DNA from: Rhizobium phaseoli
GTDB lineage: Bacteria > Pseudomonadota > Alphaproteobacteria > Rhizobiales > Rhizobiaceae
Assembly (NCBI RefSeq): GCF_010668805.1
Contig: NZ_WUFT01000032.1
Coordinates: 1-42,757, forward strand
Direction: 5' to 3'
Length of the DNA: 42,757 nt
The position numbers and the translations under genes were made by a program. Shown here piece after piece: positions 16,935 to 25,910 of the stretch (its first letter is position 1; the number at the start of each line of letters is the position of its first letter). The notes below the pieces were generated by a model. The model was given only the letters and a program-made list of their open reading frames with translations. It had not been told where the DNA came from and did not search any database.

Positions 16935-17636
16935 TCAGTACGAGCCCCGCTGCGAAAACAGTGCGGGAATGGTCTTGGCTATGATGATCAAGTCCCGGCC
17001 GAGCGACCAGTTATCGAGATAGTGAACGTCGAGGGAAACCCGGTGCTCGTAGCTGACATCGTTGCGCCCGCTGGTTTGCCAATGACCCGTCAGGCCGGGG
17101 CGGACTGCCATGTACGCCCAAATATGCTCGCCGTAGCGCGGCAATTCCTCGACGGTGATTGGCCGAGGGCCGACGAGGCTCATTTCGCCGCGCAGGACAT
17201 TAAACAATTGGGGCAGCTCGTCGATGCTCGACCGCCTCAGAATGTCGCCGACGGTTGTAATTCTCGGATCGTCTTTCAGCTTGTGTGTCGCTTCCCACTC
17301 GCTGCGCGCAACCGGGTTGTTTTCGAGCAATTCGGCAAGCTGAGCACTCGCATCGGTCTTCATCGTGCGAAATTTGAGGCAGCCGAATGGCGATCCGCCG
17401 AAGCCGATGCGCGTATGGGAGTAGAAGACCGGGCCGCGGTCGGAGACCTTTACGATCAAGGCGACAACCAAAAGAAGCGGGGAAAGCAGGAACAGGGCGG
17501 TGATCGCCATCAGGAGGTCGAGTGCGCGCTTGGACGATCTGCCTGCTGCACGAGGCCGGGACGCATTCAGATCGCCGCCATTCGCAGACCTTCCGTCACG
17601 CGACCATGCCTCGAAACTATGTGCTTCCCATGCCAT
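16935..17636 (-). CDS. ExoY-like undecaprenyl-phosphate sugar phosphotransferase (complete copy)
   Basis: 233 aa monotopic PGT that starts repeat-unit synthesis by transferring hexose-1-phosphate to undecaprenyl phosphate. The basic N-terminus is followed by the re-entrant helix KRALDLLMAITALFLLSPLL (36-55), then GFGGSPFGCLKFRTM (78-92), KDDPRIT (121-127), the dyad D139-E140 in SSIDELPQL, GEMSLVGPRP, and the C-terminal VRPGLTGHWQTSGR...YLDNWSLGRDL. All hallmarks are intact, in contrast to the copy at 6911-7561. SD GGAGA upstream of ATG 17636. First gene of the minus-strand arm, divergent from the Crp-type regulator across a 420-bp AT-rich gap. Confidence 0.9.
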   Translation of the reverse strand: MAWEAHSFEAWSRDGRSANGGDLNASRPRAAGRSSKRALDLLMAITALFLLSPLLLVVALIVKVSDRGPVFYSHTRIGFGGSPFGCLKFRTMKTDASAQLAELLENNPVARSEWEATHKLKDDPRITTVGDILRRSSIDELPQLFNVLRGEMSLVGPRPITVEELPRYGEHIWAYMAVRPGLTGHWQTSGRNDVSYEHRVSLDVHYLDNWSLGRDLIIIAKTIPALFSQRGSY

Positions 17637-17693
17637 TGGGGGTCTCCAAAACTTTCCGATTAAGAACCGTTGAAACTTTGCTGCGCCGCACTC

Positions 17694-17735
17694 TGATTGT
17701 CTGTTACCAAGGTCATAATCCTTAATAAATTCTTT
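17694..17735 (-). promoter_or_regulatory. Conserved upstream block, copy 2, with TTACC-AA-GGTCA
   Basis: Counterpart of 7621-7661 (35/42 identical, one gap), 58 bp upstream of the PGT start. The palindrome is one mismatch from TGACC-N2-GGTCA. Probable promoter/operator of the export arm. The rest of the 17637-18056 gap is AT-rich; I see no gene in it. Confidence 0.6.
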
Positions 17736-18056
17736 ATGCTACTAAACGACAGAAAATAACTCTGATTGTTTCTTTCGGCGAATTATTTTCATTCTAAAAG
17801 GCAATCTAACCTAGTTAAAGGTGATTAATCCACTGAAATTCATTTATATTTTTGCAATCATCATTTCGATTGTGTCTGTTTTTTAACTGGAATGACTTTT
17901 TAATAAGCACCTTGCCCCAATCATACGATCGTTCTTTGGTTTCCTCGGGTTTTTGATTGCGCCACTGATGTATTTTTGTTTTTGACCCAAATATAGTCTT
18001 CACCTTTACGCTGTCTCTCGGTGATGTTATTTGACTTGGATATTAAGGTAATATAA

Positions 18057-18845
18057 ATGATGCAGTGCAGCATTGCCTATCGTTATTCGAGTACTGGAGT
18101 TATGCGCATGGACGGGGTGACACACGCATCAGATCGCAGGGCCGGGGTCGGCAAGGCGGCGATATCGGCTAGCGGCGGCATTCATCTCGGCAACCGCATG
18201 GTGCTCGACGACGAATTCCTTTCGTGCCGGTCGAGCGTCCGGCGTTTCCGGCGCGGCGAGGTCATCGCCGGGGCCGGCGTCCTGATCGATATGTTCGCTC
18301 GCGTGCATTCGGGGGTGGTCAGCGCAAGCACGATGCTGCCCGACGGCAGAGAGTTTATCGTTGAGATCATCCCGAAATCGGGCCTGATCGGCGAGCTCGA
18401 GGTCTTGCGCAGGCAGACGTTGAGCCTTGAATACCGAGCCGGTTCCAACTGCGAGTTGCACTTCTTCGAAGGCCGCCTGCTGCGCGACATGTATGCCAGC
18501 GATCCCAGCTTTCGCGAAAAGGTCTTCTCCAGGGCGCTGGCGCGTATTTCGGAGCTCGAACTCCGGATCGTTGCCAATGCAGCTTCGAGCCTGCAGTCGA
18601 GGCTGGCCAGCACACTGCTGCGGCTCTCCGCCGTTTATGGAAAAGATGCAGCAAACAGTGGGGACGAACTGATCATCTCGCAAAATGATCTGGCCGCGAC
18701 GCTGCCGGCCTCCCGCGAGAAGGTCAATCAATGCCTGCGGCGCCTGCGTGAAGGCAAGATCATCGACGGGGGGCAGGGCAAGATCCGTATTCTGAACCGA
18801 AAGGCGCTGGAAGCCTGTGCCAACGGTGCGGCTTCGGTGAAATGA
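18057..18845 (+). CDS. Crp/Fnr family transcriptional regulator
   Basis: 262 aa. The N-terminal cNMP-binding-type beta-roll (~55-150) has RRFRRGEVIAGAG...MFARVHSGVVSASTMLPDGREFIVEIIPKSGLIGELEV. The dimerisation helix is at ~165-200. The C-terminal helix-turn-helix (ISQNDLAATLPASREKVNQCLRRLREGKII) is of Crp type. I see no Fnr-type Cys cluster. Likely controls the flanking polysaccharide arms, being the first gene of the plus-strand arm and divergent from the PGT operon. ATG 18057 follows TAAGGTAATATAA; in-frame ATGs at 18102 and 18108 (after CTGGAG) are alternatives. Its stop overlaps the next start by ATGA. A truncated paralogue lies at 7995-8321. Confidence 0.9.
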   Translation: MMQCSIAYRYSSTGVMRMDGVTHASDRRAGVGKAAISASGGIHLGNRMVLDDEFLSCRSSVRRFRRGEVIAGAGVLIDMFARVHSGVVSASTMLPDGREFIVEIIPKSGLIGELEVLRRQTLSLEYRAGSNCELHFFEGRLLRDMYASDPSFREKVFSRALARISELELRIVANAASSLQSRLASTLLRLSAVYGKDAANSGDELIISQNDLAATLPASREKVNQCLRRLREGKIIDGGQGKIRILNRKALEACANGAASVK

Positions 18846-20191
18846 TGCGCCTGTCGCCTTCCGAGGCCATCCGATCCACCGCACGCGTCGGCCGGTTTCC
18901 CGGCCCTGGCACGACAAAGATCGATCGCGTGGTCATTATCGACGACTACTCGGTGGCCAGAGGTGGGGCGACAGGCCTGGCAGTGCTGTCTGCCAAGCTT
19001 TTTCGCGGGCTCGGCATTCCGGTGACCTATATTTGCGGAGATGACGCCGCCAATGCGGAGCTTGCCGCGCTCGGAGTCTCGATGGTCGGACTGAAAAGCC
19101 GCGACCTGCTCAGTGCCGAGCGTGCGAAGGCGTTCGTCACCGGCATTCACAATGGCGCCGCCGTCCGCATGGTCGCGAACTGGATTGCTGCAAACGATAC
19201 CGCCAACACCATCTACCATGTGCATGGCTGGCACCAGATTCTGTCCCCCGCGATTTTCAGGGCTTTGGTGCCGGTCGCCAGACGATGCGTGGTTCACGCG
19301 CATGATTTCTTCACGGCCTGCCCCAACGGTGCCTTCTTCGACTATCAGGCGCAGGAGATCTGCCTGCGACGCCCGCTCGGCGGAAGCTGCATTGCGACGG
19401 CTTGCGACAAGAGAAGTTATTCGCACAAATTGTGGCGTGTCGCGCGCGGGTCCAATATCCTCCGACTCCTGAAGGATAAGGCCGATTTCGCCCGGATCAT
19501 TCTGCTGCACGAGAAGATGGCGAGCTTTCTCGTCGGCGCCGGCTATCGGCCCGAACGGCTGACGACGATCCGCAATCCTGTCGCTCCCCTCTCCATCAAA
19601 CGGATCGAGGCCGAGGCCAACGACGAGTTCGTGTTCATCGGACGGTTGGACGAGGAGAAAGGCGTGGAGGACGCCGTCGCCGCCACGCGCAGAGCCGGCG
19701 TCAGGCTTTGCGTGATCGGGGACGGGCCGCTGATGCCGCTGGTTTCCGCGTCAGGAGATCACGTCAGGGCCGTCGGCTGGCAGTCGCATGCGGAGATCGG
19801 CCCGACCATCCGCAAGGCGCGTGCGCTGTTGATGCCCTCGCGTTATCCCGAGCCGTTCGGTCTCGTCGCTATCGAAGCGGCCAGGAGCGGTCTGCCCGTG
19901 ATCATGTCGCGTAGCGCCTTTCTCGCCGAGGAAATGGAAAGAGCCGGCATGGCACTTGCCTGCGACACGGCCGATGAAAGCGCCTTTGCCGACACTCTGA
20001 CGCGATTTAGCCGAATGCCCAGGCAAGAGGTCCGTGCCATGAGCGAGCGGGCTTTCCGGCTGTCCCCGGGTCTCGCCTCGACACACGAGGAATGGCGCGA
20101 CGCGCTTCTTGCCGAATATCACAGCCTGATTTCGACGACTGCGGTTTCCGAGCTGACAGACGGTGTCGCGATACAAGGAGTATTGAGTTGA
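18842..20191 (+). CDS. GT4 family glycosyltransferase, first of two
   Basis: 449 aa GT-B enzyme. The N-terminal domain has IDDYSVARGGATGLAVLSAKLFRGLG and TIYHVHGWHQ. The C-terminal domain has FVFIGRLDEEKGVEDAV, VIGDGPL, AVGWQSH and the EX7E donor-binding motif EPFGLVAIE (retaining GT4). There is an unusual Cys-rich stretch around 165-190 (FFTACPNGAFFDYQAQEICLRRPLGGSC). The 4-nt ATGA overlap with the regulator gene indicates translational coupling. Predicted to extend the lipid-linked repeat unit on the cytosolic face. Sugar specificity not readable. Confidence 0.9.
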   Translation: MMRLSPSEAIRSTARVGRFPGPGTTKIDRVVIIDDYSVARGGATGLAVLSAKLFRGLGIPVTYICGDDAANAELAALGVSMVGLKSRDLLSAERAKAFVTGIHNGAAVRMVANWIAANDTANTIYHVHGWHQILSPAIFRALVPVARRCVVHAHDFFTACPNGAFFDYQAQEICLRRPLGGSCIATACDKRSYSHKLWRVARGSNILRLLKDKADFARIILLHEKMASFLVGAGYRPERLTTIRNPVAPLSIKRIEAEANDEFVFIGRLDEEKGVEDAVAATRRAGVRLCVIGDGPLMPLVSASGDHVRAVGWQSHAEIGPTIRKARALLMPSRYPEPFGLVAIEAARSGLPVIMSRSAFLAEEMERAGMALACDTADESAFADTLTRFSRMPRQEVRAMSERAFRLSPGLASTHEEWRDALLAEYHSLISTTAVSELTDGVAIQGVLS

Positions 20192-21432
20192 CCCTTAAAG
20201 CAACAACCTCTCTTCCCGACGCGAGGGCCTTTCTGACCGATGCGCCTGTCATGGCGAAAAGGCGGGTTGCCGAGGCCGGAAGGACAGGCGACACCGGGCA
20301 ACTTCGGGTCGCCATCGTGCATTACTGGCTCGTTTCGATGCGCGGCGGTGAAAAGGTCCTTGAAGAGCTGTGCCGCATGTTTCCGCAGGCCGACATCTTC
20401 ACCCTCGTCTGCAACCGGGATCGCATCAGCGATTTTCTGAAGACGCGGAATATCCGCACGTCTTTCCTGCAGAAGATCCCTGGCGCGCAGCGGCATTACA
20501 CCAAGATGCTGCCGCTGATGCCCTTCGCGCTCGAGCAGTTCGATCTGCAGGATTACGACCTGGTGCTGTCGAGCGAATCCGGCCCCGCCAAAGGCATCAT
20601 CACGCGCGCCGACGCTCTCCATGTCTGCTACTGCCATTCGCCCATGCGCTATATTTGGGATCAGTTCCATGTCTATCGCCATGGTCTTCCCTGGGTGGGA
20701 CGCGCCTTAATGTCGATTACCGCGCCGATGCTGCGCGCCTGGGACGTGACGACGTCCTCGCGCGTCGATGTGTTCGTGGCCAACTCCGATTACGTCGCAA
20801 GCCGCATCCGTCGCTTCTACGATCGGGACTCCGTCGTCATTCATCCGCCCGTTGCGACCGACGATTTTGCGGTGGGGAAGGGGAAAGGCGAATTTTATCT
20901 CTATGCGGGACAACTGACCACCTACAAGCGGCCGGATATCGCGGTGCGCGCCTGCACCGAGGCCGGCCGGAAGCTGGTCGTCATCGGTGAGGGAGAACAA
21001 TTACCTTATCTGAAGTCGATCGCCGGCCCGACCGTTGAGTTTCTCGGCCATCAGCCCTTCAACGTCCTGCGCGACCATCTTTCGCGATGCCGTGCCCTGT
21101 TGTTTCCCGGCACGGAGGATTTCGGCATCCTGCCGGTGGAAGCCATGGCATCAGGGCGGCCGGTTCTGGCTTTCGACGCGGGCGGCGCCCGGGAAACCGT
21201 ATCCGCGCCACAGGTCGGCTTTCGCTTCGCGCAACAGACGACGGAAGCCCTTTTGGAAACGATGGAAGCATTCGAAGCGGTCGAGGACGATATCGATCCG
21301 CATGCAATCCGTGCGCACTCGCTGAAATTCTCCGCCGCCGTATTCCGCGATCGTCTGTCCAGTCTGATCGAGCAACAGTTGTCCAGCCATGGAGATGGGT
21401 CTGCCGACGTCTTCAGAAGACGGCACGGTTGA
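20188..21432 (+). CDS. GT4 family glycosyltransferase, second of two
   Basis: 414 aa from the TTG at 20188. AAGGAG ends 7 nt before it, and the TTGA overlap with the upstream stop mirrors the coupling seen at the previous junction. An ATG at 20251 is an alternative; the frame to 20092 would overlap the upstream gene. GT-B fold: LRVAIVHYWLVSMRGGEKVLEELC near the N-terminus, HVCYCHSPMRYIWDQFHVYR mid-protein, then YLYAGQLTTYKRPDIAV, VIGEGEQ, LGHQP and the EX7E motif EDFGILPVE. Resembles mannosyl/rhamnosyltransferase WbaZ-like enzymes. Acts on the cytosolic face in repeat-unit assembly. Confidence 0.85.
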   Translation: MTLKATTSLPDARAFLTDAPVMAKRRVAEAGRTGDTGQLRVAIVHYWLVSMRGGEKVLEELCRMFPQADIFTLVCNRDRISDFLKTRNIRTSFLQKIPGAQRHYTKMLPLMPFALEQFDLQDYDLVLSSESGPAKGIITRADALHVCYCHSPMRYIWDQFHVYRHGLPWVGRALMSITAPMLRAWDVTTSSRVDVFVANSDYVASRIRRFYDRDSVVIHPPVATDDFAVGKGKGEFYLYAGQLTTYKRPDIAVRACTEAGRKLVVIGEGEQLPYLKSIAGPTVEFLGHQPFNVLRDHLSRCRALLFPGTEDFGILPVEAMASGRPVLAFDAGGARETVSAPQVGFRFAQQTTEALLETMEAFEAVEDDIDPHAIRAHSLKFSAAVFRDRLSSLIEQQLSSHGDGSADVFRRRHG

Positions 21433-21515
21433 GGGGGAAGGAACGGAGCTGCCTGCCTTACCGCGCCCCGCCCGAAACCGTCTCAAGCCCTCGACGAGGA
21501 ATAGATAAACAGATC

Positions 21516-22997
21516 ATGTCAAGCGTATCTCAGAGGACGGCGACGGCGAGCATCTGGACCATCAGCGGAAAATTTCTTGCGCGGATGCTCGATTTCGTCA
21601 GCCTCCTTGTCCTGGCAAGGCTGCTGAGCCCTGAGGATTTCGGCCTGGTCGCCATCGCGACGTCGGTCCTGGTCATCGTCGAGGCGATCCTGGACCTGCC
21701 GTTGACGCAGGCCTTGATGCGCCAATCGTCGCCTTCGGACGAGATGTTCGCCACGGCCTTCACCCTCAGCCTGCTGAGAGGGCTGGCCATCAGCCTGCTG
21801 ATGATGATCATCTCCTGGCCAATGGCGCTGGCCTACGACGACCCCAGGCTTTTCGCCCTTGTCGCCGTTCTTTCGATCGCGCCTGCCATGCGCAGCATGA
21901 TCAGCCCGCGCATGGTTCTTTTCATGCAGCGGTTCGATTTCAAACGCGAGTTCGCGCTCGATCTCATCACCAAGGGATCGACATTGTTGTTCGGGGTGGG
22001 TGTGGCTGTGGCAACAGGCAGCTACTGGGGGCTGGCGATCGGAGCGGTCGCCGGCCCGACGGCAGCGATGATCACGTCCTATGTCTTTGCGCCGATGCGG
22101 CCGACGTTCAGCCTTTCCGAATGGAAGCATTTTCAGGACATGATCAGCTGGAATACCGTGTCGCAGGTGCTGAATTCGATCAATTGGCAGCTGGACCGGC
22201 TGCTTCTGCCGCGGTTTACCGGATTGTCGACGTTCGGTGCCTTCAGCGTCGCCGACAATATCGCGGGTATTCCGTACCAGACCTTCGTCGGACCGTTGCT
22301 GCGCCCGCTGATGGCGGCATTCTCCACCGTCGAAGACCGCCGCAACCTGGTTGCTGCCTATCTAAAGGCGACGAATGCGATCACCTTCGTCGCGGCACCC
22401 ATTCTGATCGCTCTTGCCCTTCTCGCCGAGCCGACCGTGCGTATCCTCGTCGGCGAGAAATGGGCATCCTCCGCGCCGATCCTGCAATGGCTGTGCCTTG
22501 TCAGCCTGCTTGGTCTTCCCACGAACATGATGCCGCCATTGGCCATGGTCATGAACAATACCCGCTATGTCGCTCTCAGGATGTTTATCGAGTTCGCCGT
22601 CAGGGCGCCGGTCACCATTCTGGCTATCGCCTATTTCCAGGTGTCGGGCGCGCTGGGCGCGCGGATCGTAGCGGTCCTCGTCGCCTATGGCGCATCGCTC
22701 GTCATCACCAGGCGGCTGATCGGCGCGAGTTTTGCCGCGCAATTGATGTCGTTTTTCCGGCCTCTGCTTGCGAGCTTGCCGATGATCGCTTTCCTGCTCT
22801 GGGTGGAGCCGATGCTCGTCGCCATGCCTGTCGGCGTCAATCTTATCGTCGGCCTCGCGCTTTTCGGCGGGGCGGCAGCGGGGATTTTCTGGGCTGTCGC
22901 GTTGCTGTTGTGGCAGATGATCGGAAGGCCCGACGGCATCGAGACCATCATCGTCCAAAGGCTCATCCCGCGACGAAACGAGGTTCTCACCTCATGA
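21516..22997 (+). CDS. Wzx-type polysaccharide flippase (MOP superfamily, WzxC-like)
   Basis: 493 aa with about twelve to fourteen hydrophobic helices. It begins TATASIWTISGKFLARMLDFVSLLVLARLLSPEDFGLVAIA, the conserved first two helices of the polysaccharide-transport branch of the MOP family. It would move the finished lipid-linked repeat unit to the periplasm for the Wzy-like polymerase. I chose ATG 21516 from the family N-terminus; GAGGA lies upstream but about 15 nt away, so initiation may be weak or linked to the upstream gene (84-bp gap). In-frame sequence back to 21087 is only the shadow of the GT4 gene. Confidence 0.9.
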   Translation: MSSVSQRTATASIWTISGKFLARMLDFVSLLVLARLLSPEDFGLVAIATSVLVIVEAILDLPLTQALMRQSSPSDEMFATAFTLSLLRGLAISLLMMIISWPMALAYDDPRLFALVAVLSIAPAMRSMISPRMVLFMQRFDFKREFALDLITKGSTLLFGVGVAVATGSYWGLAIGAVAGPTAAMITSYVFAPMRPTFSLSEWKHFQDMISWNTVSQVLNSINWQLDRLLLPRFTGLSTFGAFSVADNIAGIPYQTFVGPLLRPLMAAFSTVEDRRNLVAAYLKATNAITFVAAPILIALALLAEPTVRILVGEKWASSAPILQWLCLVSLLGLPTNMMPPLAMVMNNTRYVALRMFIEFAVRAPVTILAIAYFQVSGALGARIVAVLVAYGASLVITRRLIGASFAAQLMSFFRPLLASLPMIAFLLWVEPMLVAMPVGVNLIVGLALFGGAAAGIFWAVALLLWQMIGRPDGIETIIVQRLIPRRNEVLTS

Positions 22998-23049
22998 TCG
23001 GGGCAAATGCCCCCGACGATTTTGTTCAAGCGTTTTCAAGGGAGTAACA

Positions 23050-23877
23050 ATGCGTTACGGGATATCTGCCAAGTGGCTCGGTCTGCTCGTCGTTCTCGGT
23101 CTAGGCGCGCTGCCCGGCCAGCCCAGCGTGGCCCAAGAACCGCTCAATATCGATGCATACCAGCTGACATTCGACGAGAGTTTCGACAGCCTCGACGTTT
23201 CGGCCTGGGGAGAGAAGAGCTCCCGCTGGATCGCTCATACGCCCTGGAACGGCGATTTCGGTGATGCCCGTTTCACCGATCCGGCTCCCGGCTTTCCGTT
23301 TACCACCGATCAGGGAATTCTGAAGATCGAAGCGCGCAAGGAGGCCGACGGCACCTGGCGTTCAGGCTTGCTGTCATCGGTGAACCCGAAGGGTGAAGGT
23401 TTCTCGCAGCAGTTCGGCTATTTCGAAGCACGGATGAAGCTGCCGCCGGGCAAGGGTGTCTGGCCGGCCTTCTGGCTCATCGGGCTCGACCGGTCGAAAT
23501 ACACAGCCGAGATTGACGTGCTGGAATATTATGGACGCGCGCCTTACGAATTCAGCATGGGTTTTCATATCTGGCGTCAGAGCCAAGGCGGCCAGAACTC
23601 CACCGGCGGCTATTGGAAAACGGTCGAGGACGGGATTCTAAACAGCGAGTATCATACCTACGGCGTCGATATTCAGGCTGACAAGACGACCTTCTATCTG
23701 GATCGGCAATATCTCTGGAGCTTCGACACCCCGAAGGAGTACCACATGCCGTTCTATCCGCTGGTCAATCTGGCGCTCGGCTCGGGATGGCCGATCGATG
23801 AAACGCCGAACCCTTCCATTCTGCTCGTCGACTATATCCATGTTTACAAGCGAAAGCCTGCCGACGCAGCGAATTGA
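23050..23877 (+). CDS. Secreted GH16 endo-glycanase
   Basis: 275 aa with a signal peptide (~1-29, LLVVLGLGALPGQPSVAQ). The GH16 beta-jelly-roll carries the catalytic motif E154-I-D156-V-L-E159, so nucleophile, assisting Asp and acid/base are all present. Flanking GKGVWPAFWLIG and YHTYGVDIQADKTTFYLDR are classical. Substrate class is beta-1,3/1,4-type glucans or galactans. As the last gene of the biosynthetic arm it probably trims or releases the polymer, like ExoK does for succinoglycan; that role is inference. SD AAGGGAG lies before ATG 23050. It faces the sugar ABC operon. Confidence 0.9.
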   Translation: MRYGISAKWLGLLVVLGLGALPGQPSVAQEPLNIDAYQLTFDESFDSLDVSAWGEKSSRWIAHTPWNGDFGDARFTDPAPGFPFTTDQGILKIEARKEADGTWRSGLLSSVNPKGEGFSQQFGYFEARMKLPPGKGVWPAFWLIGLDRSKYTAEIDVLEYYGRAPYEFSMGFHIWRQSQGGQNSTGGYWKTVEDGILNSEYHTYGVDIQADKTTFYLDRQYLWSFDTPKEYHMPFYPLVNLALGSGWPIDETPNPSILLVDYIHVYKRKPADAAN

Positions 23878-23904
23878 ACGAGTGGCTCAGGTTGCCTGAT
23901 CGGC

Positions 23905-24984
23905 CTATCGCTCGCGGAGGCAGCTGAGACCGGTTTCCAGGTCGAAGAGATGCATCGCCTCCTCGTCGAAGAAGAGGGTCAGTTTTTTGTTGTCGCGGAT
24001 CGGCGTGCGCGGCGGCAGGCAGGCCATCAGCCGCTGATTTCCCGCAAGGGCGGTGACGACGAGTTCCGGGCCGGTCAGTTCCGAAACCTCGGCGGTTGCC
24101 TCGATCGACAGGCCGGCGCCGTCGGTGCGAAGCGCCTCGGGACGGATGCCGAGGATGAGGTCGCGGCCGTTGTCGGCTACGTCGCGGAAACGGGCGGGCA
24201 GGGGCAGGGTAGCATCGGAGCCTGAAAGCGCCAGACGGCCGTCACGCACGGTCGCCTTCAGCAGGTTCATCGGCGGCGCGCCGACGAAGGTGGCGACATA
24301 GAGCGTAGCCGGATGATTGTAGATTTCCTCAGGCGTACCGAGCTGCTCGATGCGGCCGTCGCGCATGACGGCGATGCGGCTCGCCAGAGTCATCGCCTCG
24401 ATCTGGTCATGGGTGACGTAGACGACGGTGGTCTTCAGCATCTGATGCAGCCGCTTGATCTCGGTGCGCATCTCCATGCGGAGCTTGGCGTCGAGATTGG
24501 AAAGCGGCTCGTCGAAGAGGAAGACCTCGGGTTTGCGCACCAGCGCGCGGCCGATCGCCACGCGCTGGCGCTGGCCGCCGGAAAGCTGGCTCGGTTTGCG
24601 CTCGAGGAGGTTTTCGATCTGCAGCAGTTTTGCCGCATCGCGCACGGCCTTGTCGCGGTCGTCCGCCGGCACCTTGCGCATTTCCAGCCCGAAGCCGATG
24701 TTCCTGTGCACCGTCAAATTTGGATAGAGCGCATAGGATTGAAAGACCATGGCGATGTCGCGGTCCTTCGGATGCACGCCGAGCACTGAGCGCCCGCCGA
24801 TCCTGACGTCCCCGCTCGTTGCCTCTGCAAGGCCGGCAATGATATTCAGGAGCGTGGATTTGCCGCAGCCCGACGAGCCGAGCAGCACGAGGAATTCACC
24901 GCTTTCCAGTGAGATGTCGATGCCTTTCAGGGTCTCGACATCACCATAGGACTTGCGGATGGTCTGGATTTCGAGCGCACTCAT
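23905..24984 (-). CDS. Sugar ABC importer ATPase (UgpC/MsmK type)
   Basis: 359 aa. Walker A GSSGCGKST (36-44), Q-loop FQSYALYP, signature LSGGQ (134-138), Walker B VFLFDEP (154-160), and VTHDQIEAMTLA with the H-switch. The C-terminal ~120 residues form the TOBE/OB regulatory domain typical of MalK-like ATPases. Energises uptake through the two permeases encoded upstream. Its ATG overlaps the PfkB stop by 4 nt. Last gene of the operon, ending 27 bp from the convergent GH16 gene, with no clear terminator seen between them. Confidence 0.9.
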   Translation of the reverse strand: MSALEIQTIRKSYGDVETLKGIDISLESGEFLVLLGSSGCGKSTLLNIIAGLAEATSGDVRIGGRSVLGVHPKDRDIAMVFQSYALYPNLTVHRNIGFGLEMRKVPADDRDKAVRDAAKLLQIENLLERKPSQLSGGQRQRVAIGRALVRKPEVFLFDEPLSNLDAKLRMEMRTEIKRLHQMLKTTVVYVTHDQIEAMTLASRIAVMRDGRIEQLGTPEEIYNHPATLYVATFVGAPPMNLLKATVRDGRLALSGSDATLPLPARFRDVADNGRDLILGIRPEALRTDGAGLSIEATAEVSELTGPELVVTALAGNQRLMACLPPRTPIRDNKKLTLFFDEEAMHLFDLETGLSCLRER

Positions 24985-25910
24985 CGCACCGGCTCCTGAA
25001 GAGTTGTCGGACCGCCATAATTGCGGGGAAGGGTTGAGATGGCGCGCGAGGCAACCTCGGTTCCGGCTATCAGGCAGGAAAGCAGCGGCGCATCACCTGC
25101 GAGAGCAGCGAGGAAAGCGGCGTTGAAGACATCGCCGGCACCGATCGTATCGACAACTTCGACAATGGGTGCGCCTACCGAAACCAACACGCCCTCCGGC
25201 CCGATCGCGATCGCGCCGTCCGGGCCACGCTTAACAACGACGATCGCATCCTGTGGCATATGCAGCCTGATATGACGTGCGGCCTCGATCGGATCGACGA
25301 TGCCGGCAAGTGTCGTCGCTTCGATTTCGTTCAACAGCGCGATGCCGCTGCGGGACAGCCAGGTGCGTGTCGCCGCGCAATTTTCCTGCGTCCAACCGTC
25401 GAGCGGCCAGCCGGTGTCGAGTGCGACGGTAATGTCATGGCTGTCGGCCCAGTCGAAGAAGGCGTCGTATTGCTCGGTCAGATCGTCGGTCAAGAACGAG
25501 CCGCAAAGGAGGGCGTAACCGCTCCCAAGGCGCGCTGCGTCGAGGACCGCGAAGACATCGGCCAGACTGAAACGTGGCAGATGGCCTTTGGTCGTGAAGA
25601 AGGTCCGCTCGCCGTCCGGATGAGTGATGCCGACGGAGAGCGTCGTTTTCTCAGGACGTATGGGCCACTTCTTGGAGCGGTGGCCGAAGGCCTCGCTCAG
25701 CCAGCGGCCGAATTGGTCACTGCCGATATTGGCGGCGATCTCGAATTCGACGCCAAGCGCCTGCCAGGCGAGCGCGCTGTTGCCGGCGGCTCCGCCGACC
25801 CGTAATTCGTCGTGATCGACGATGATTTCCGTCCCGGCTTTAGGCCAGGCGGCTGCCGGCCCAAGGATCAAGTCGACGTTGACGTTGCCGATGACTGCAA
25901 GCGGCCGCAT
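24981..25910 (-). CDS. PfkB family carbohydrate kinase
   Basis: 309 aa ribokinase fold. Gly-rich substrate motif VGGAAGN (38-44), NEIEA (194-198), and DTIGAGD (254-260) forming the anion hole with catalytic D260. It phosphorylates a sugar or sugar adduct with ATP. The partner SIS protein next door and the ABC importer suggest that the imported compound is phosphorylated and then isomerised or cleaved, as in FrlD/FrlB or FraD/FraB pairs; the substrate is not proven. It starts directly after the SIS stop and overlaps the ATPase gene by 4 nt. Confidence 0.85.
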   Translation of the reverse strand: MRPLAVIGNVNVDLILGPAAAWPKAGTEIIVDHDELRVGGAAGNSALAWQALGVEFEIAANIGSDQFGRWLSEAFGHRSKKWPIRPEKTTLSVGITHPDGERTFFTTKGHLPRFSLADVFAVLDAARLGSGYALLCGSFLTDDLTEQYDAFFDWADSHDITVALDTGWPLDGWTQENCAATRTWLSRSGIALLNEIEATTLAGIVDPIEAARHIRLHMPQDAIVVVKRGPDGAIAIGPEGVLVSVGAPIVEVVDTIGAGDVFNAAFLAALAGDAPLLSCLIAGTEVASRAISTLPRNYGGPTTLQEPVR

